The notes under the pieces were generated by a model. It was given only the letters and a program-made list of their open reading frames with translations. It made no database searches and was not told where the DNA came from. From NCBI GenBank assembly GCA_905204385.1, contig CAJKZL010000088.1, positions 1 to 9,385 on the forward strand: a stretch of DNA of 9,385 nt, in the 5' to 3' direction. This stretch comes from an uncultured Odoribacter sp. GTDB taxonomy: Bacteria > Bacteroidota > Bacteroidia > Bacteroidales > Marinifilaceae. Each line of letters begins with the position of its first letter. Within the stretch, counting starts at the first letter, position 1. Both the position numbers and the translations under genes were made by a program. This document shows positions 5,926-9,385 of the stretch, one piece after another.

Positions 5926-8900
5926 TTATTCCATCAGGCTTTTTACGGCAGCTTCGAGTTGAAGGTCGCGGCCCTGGATAGCGCTGGCCGGATCATTGTT
6001 TACTTTGATATCCGGTTCCAGTTGCATATTTTCAAGGATGCGTCCCTGATTATCTTTCATGCCGACTTGTGGAATACCGAAGGTAATTCCATTCATCATA
6101 TTTTCCCACCATACTGCGGTCATGGTGCCCGGTACGGGCATACCGATCAGTTTGCCGATCTTCAGTTCTTTATAAGCCCAGGGGAATCCGTGAGCATTAC
6201 TGTAATTGTTTTCACTGATCAGTACGGCAGACGGTTTGGTCCATTGGGCGAACGGGTCGATGCCGATGAATTGTCCGCGAGGTACAAAGGTGGCGAATTG
6301 CTTGACGCTGAGCAGGTGTATCAAATCTTCGTGCAACCAGCCTCCGCCGTTGTTACGGGTATCGATAACGATGGCTTTCCGGTTGCGGTAACGGCCCAGC
6401 AATTCGGAATATGTTTTCCGGAAGCTGGAACTGTTCATGGAGGCCACGTGAATATAACCGATTTGTCCCTTGGATAAACTGTCTACAATATGTTGACGTT
6501 GTTTTACCCACCGTTCGTATAGCAGTCCGGATTGATTGCCGATCGGTTTTACATATTCCTCGAACTCTTGTTTTTTCACCGGATCGTAAATCGTCAGCAG
6601 GGTCCGTTTGCCGGCGAGTCCTTCGAAGAGCGGATAATAGTCCTCTCCTTTCTTGATGGGCTGATAATTGATGGCGCGGATGATCATGCCGGGCTTGATT
6701 TTTTTATCGAACAGATCCAGGGGTCCTTCCTCCAGAATTTCACTGATTCTCAGTCCGTCTCCTTTATAGCTCAGGTCGTAGAAAGCGCCGAGTAAAGCTG
6801 TTCCCGGACGATTGATCCCTTCTCCGTAGCGGGCTCCGGTATGCGAAGCATTGAGTTCTCCCAGCATTTCTCCCAGCACATCGGCAAAATCGAAATTGTT
6901 GTTGATATACGGCAAAAAGCGGGCATATGCTTTCTTATAATAGGGCCAATCGACGCCTTTAAAGTCTTTGTCGTAAAATTTGTCGTAGACTTGTTGCCAA
7001 ACATGGTTGAACAGGGATGCGCGTTCTTCGGCCCGTTTGAGCTCGAAATTCGCTTTGTAATTCAATTGTTTCAACTGTCCGTTCCCCTGATTGATGGTGA
7101 AAATCTGTCCGCCGGAGAGTAAGTAAAGATTTCTTCCGTCTTTGGATAATTCCAGAGATCCTCCGCGTCCCATCTTGGATAAGATGCGGGTAGATTTGTT
7201 TTCAAAATCCCGTACCCATAAATCATATCCACCTTCAAAAGCTGCCAGGTAATAAAGCTTGTTTCCGTCATTGGTCAGTACGGCATCGCCGAGATTGGAA
7301 GAATTGATGGTCATACGGACCATTCTGTTTTCCAGATTCTGCAGATCGATCTTCAGTTCGGGCAATTTATTTTCTTCTTCTTTTTTGCCTTCCCCTTCTT
7401 TTTTGGCTCCTTCTGATTTGGGGTCTTTCTGATCTTTTTTACCCTTTTTGGCTTTTTCTTCTTTTTGTTCTTTCTTTTCCGCTTTTTTCTTTTCTTTCTT
7501 ATCTGCTTTCGCTTTTTCTTCCGCTTCTTTTTTCTTTTGCAGTTCTTTGAACTCTTTGTCGAGCGCGCGTTCTTCTTTGCTCATGTTGAAATATTCATAA
7601 GCTTCGGGGTCGAGGAAAAGGGCATAGATATCGCTTTGTGCCCCCCAGCTACCATGACTCCGCATACCCTGGCGGTCGCTTTGCCAGATGATGGCTTTCC
7701 CGTTCATCATCCATCTGGGGTTGGCGTCACTATATCCGCTGTTGGTGAGGTTATGGATTTCGACATTACCGTCAGCCTTTTTCTAGGCGATATCGGGATG
7801 CTGCCATCCGCCTTCTTCAAAGAATTTTGCCAGGATCCAGCGGCCGTCGGGCGACCATTCGAAAGATTGATCCCCGTCGGTGTAGGAGTAGTTGTATTTT
7901 GCCGGCAAAACTGTTCTGGTCTTCTTATTTTTCAGATTGATGACTTTGATTTCGGTGCGGTTTTCGAGATAAGCGACTTCTTTTCCATCCGGAGAGAACG
8001 CCGGTTGAAAACAGGCATTGCTTCCTTTTGTCAGTGGCTCTTCTTCGATTTCGCGTGCATAGGCAAACGATTTGTCTTCTTTATTTTTTATGCGCGAAAT
8101 ATACAGATTCCATTGACCGTCCCGTTCGGAAGCATAAACCAACGACCGTCCGGCGGGAGAGAAATGGATGTTTTTTTCCCGGGCTGCCGTATTGGTAATG
8201 CGTTGGGTGGTTCCGTATTCGGAATTTGCGACGAATACGTCTCCCCTGATCACGAAAGCAAATTCCTGGCCATTGGGAGCGATGGCTATTTCGCTGGCTC
8301 CTCCGTTCCAGGAATATTTGCTGACCGCCGGTTCTGTGTTGTCCATGACCACCTGGATATCGACCTTTTTGGGTTGCTTGCCCGGTTCGAGCGTATAGAT
8401 TTCTCCGTCGTAGGTAAAGCAAAGCAGATCGTCCTTCGAACGGCTCAGGAAACGTACGGGATGTTTACTGAAACGAGTCAACTGTTTGATGTCGGCCCGA
8501 TTTCCCAGAGCCATGCGGCATACATTGAAATCGCCGAATCTTTCGCTGAGGAAATAAATGGTGCTTTCATCGGCCGACAAGACCGGATAGCGATCTTCCA
8601 CTTGTTTGTCCGTCAGGTTGGTGAAAGTGCCGTTCGAGAGGTCATGCTCCCAGATATCCCGGCATACGGAAGAAGTGTGGTGTTTACGCCATTCGTCTTC
8701 ATAACCTTTCTTATCGTGGTAGTAAATTTTATTCCCTGCTTTGTTGAAGTGGATGTTGTAGGCATCGAAAGTCAGAAACAATTCCGGACGTCCTCCTTCC
8801 GTGGAGATTTTATAGATTTGAGAGTTGGAGGGATATTGCCCGTAGTTCTGGTCCGGCATCAGCGAACTGCGGAATAAGATGCTTTTTCCATCCGGGGTAA

Positions 8901-9249
8901 AGCATTCCGGCGTTGCACTTCCAGAGAAGGTGGTCAGTTGGCGGGGAGTACCTCCGCCTACAGGGATGGTGAATAAATCCATTGCGTTATTCCGTTGTGA
9001 AGTGAAGGCGATCGTCTTGCCATCGGGTGACCATACCGGACGGGAATCATAGCCGGGATGGGTGGTGAGCTGAGTGGCTTTTCCGCCTTTACTGCTGACT
9101 AAAAAAATGTCGCCTTTGTAACAAAAGGCAATGGTCTGGCCATCCGGAGAGATAGAGGGATAACGCAACCATAAAGGATTCTCCTGGGCTACCAAGCCGG
9201 AGAAGAGCAGTGCAAACACTCCTGCGAGAATGAGTTTAATTAAATTCAT
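5926..9249 (-). pseudogene. Tricorn-like S41 family protease, exported, interrupted by an in-frame TAG
   Basis: From the ATG at 9249 the reading frame spans 1,107 positions, the usual size of tricorn protease homologues. Residues 1-21 are a signal peptide (MNLIKLILAG..., ending VAQ). Beta-propeller repeats of the TolB/PD40 type follow, with SPDG or TPDG at 34, 74 and 118 and further copies to about 480. A Lys/Glu-rich charged stretch occupies about 560-630 inside the second propeller, then a PDZ-like region near 821-908 and an S41 protease core to the end. Tricorn-type active-site positions are visible as NASHTG (Ser802, His803) and NYSNAHGF (likely nucleophile Ser1017), with NMQLEPD near 1075. 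Family members degrade peptides. Codon 489 (7785-7783) is TAG; the frame stays open and homologous on both sides, so this is one gene with a single nonsense codon. The fragment made without readthrough would lack the whole protease core. The TTG at 9297 in frame is not a likely start, as the signal peptide begins at 9249. Confidence 0.85.
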
Positions 9250-9282
9250 CGTTTTGTAGTTATAATTATGTGATATCGATCC

Positions 9283-9297
9283 TTGAAAATTTTTCAA
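9283..9297. promoter_or_regulatory. Perfect short palindrome upstream of the tricorn-like gene
   Basis: TTGAAAA, one central T, and TTTTCAA form a 15-nt perfect inverted repeat 34 nt before the ATG at 9249. It could be an operator, a small hairpin in the 5' leader, or chance in AT-rich DNA. I see no full TAnnTTTG promoter on the minus strand here; TACTTTTA (9317-9310) is the nearest. On the plus strand TAAATTTG (9319-9326) matches the -7 consensus and may serve a gene to the right, perhaps starting at the ATG at 9382. Confidence 0.25.
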
Positions 9298-9385
9298 TCG
9301 TTCGAAGGTTAAAAGTAATAAATTTGTGATTGAATGAATATCTATCGCTTCAGTTTAACGAAAAATTTAGATATACAAGAGATGA

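Noticed and set aside
7465..8877. Long plus-strand open frame of 470 codons opposite the tricorn-like gene
   Set aside because: It lies wholly antisense to a gene with clear propeller homology, starts with a Phe-rich run that mirrors the Lys/Glu tract, and shows no family resemblance.
9382..9385. Start of a divergent gene at the right edge
   Set aside because: Only ATGA is visible; TAAATTTG at 9319-9326 has no -33 partner at the right spacing, so I cannot support a gene call.

Overview
The window comes from a Bacteroidota (Bacteroidales-like) chromosome. The evidence is an exact TTTG-N19-TAnnTTTG promoter of the Bacteroides type, start codons mostly without Shine-Dalgarno sequences, exported tricorn-like and bleomycin-hydrolase-like peptidases, and a zinc/manganese-type ABC importer typical of gut Bacteroidales. 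I cannot name the genus. Nothing looks like phage, plasmid or insertion sequence. There are no tRNA or rRNA genes and no CRISPR array.

Layout, left to right. (1) Positions 1-352, minus strand: the first 117 codons of an exported C1B cysteine peptidase (PepC / bleomycin hydrolase family), cut by the window edge. (2) 431-1822, minus: lpdA, dihydrolipoyl dehydrogenase, interrupted by one in-frame TGA with frame and homology continuing beyond it. (3) 1936-4534, minus: a metal importer operon in the order binding lipoprotein (znuA-like), ATPase (znuC-like), permease (znuB-like), closed by a terminator at 1868-1902 that abuts the lpdA promoter. (4) 4535-4806: a divergent regulatory region carrying a promoter, a 26-codon leader ORF with eight Asn codons, and an intrinsic terminator ahead of asnA. 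(5) 4807-5844, plus: asnA, ammonia-dependent asparagine synthetase. (6) 5926-9249, minus: a secreted tricorn-like S41 protease of about 1,107 codons, convergent with asnA, with one in-frame TAG near codon 489. (7) 9250-9385: upstream region with a short perfect palindrome.

The most interesting system is the asnA leader. The Asn codons, a 10-bp terminator hairpin with a T run, and a competing 8-bp pairing between the leader ORF's end and the terminator's 5' arm together fit classical ribosome-mediated attenuation by asparagine supply. It is drawn from sequence alone, but every part needed is present and in the right order.

Two other signals cut across the genes. First, an array of degenerate 7-nt units occurs twice (375-430 and 2784-2860), each time between two minus-strand genes, with the same internal order of unit subtypes; one copy supplies the C-terminus and stop codon of the transporter ATPase. 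Second, two otherwise intact genes each carry a single in-frame stop (TGA in lpdA, TAG in the tricorn gene). The likeliest reasons are recent nonsense mutation or sequence error, because TAG also ends asnA, znuC and lpdA normally.
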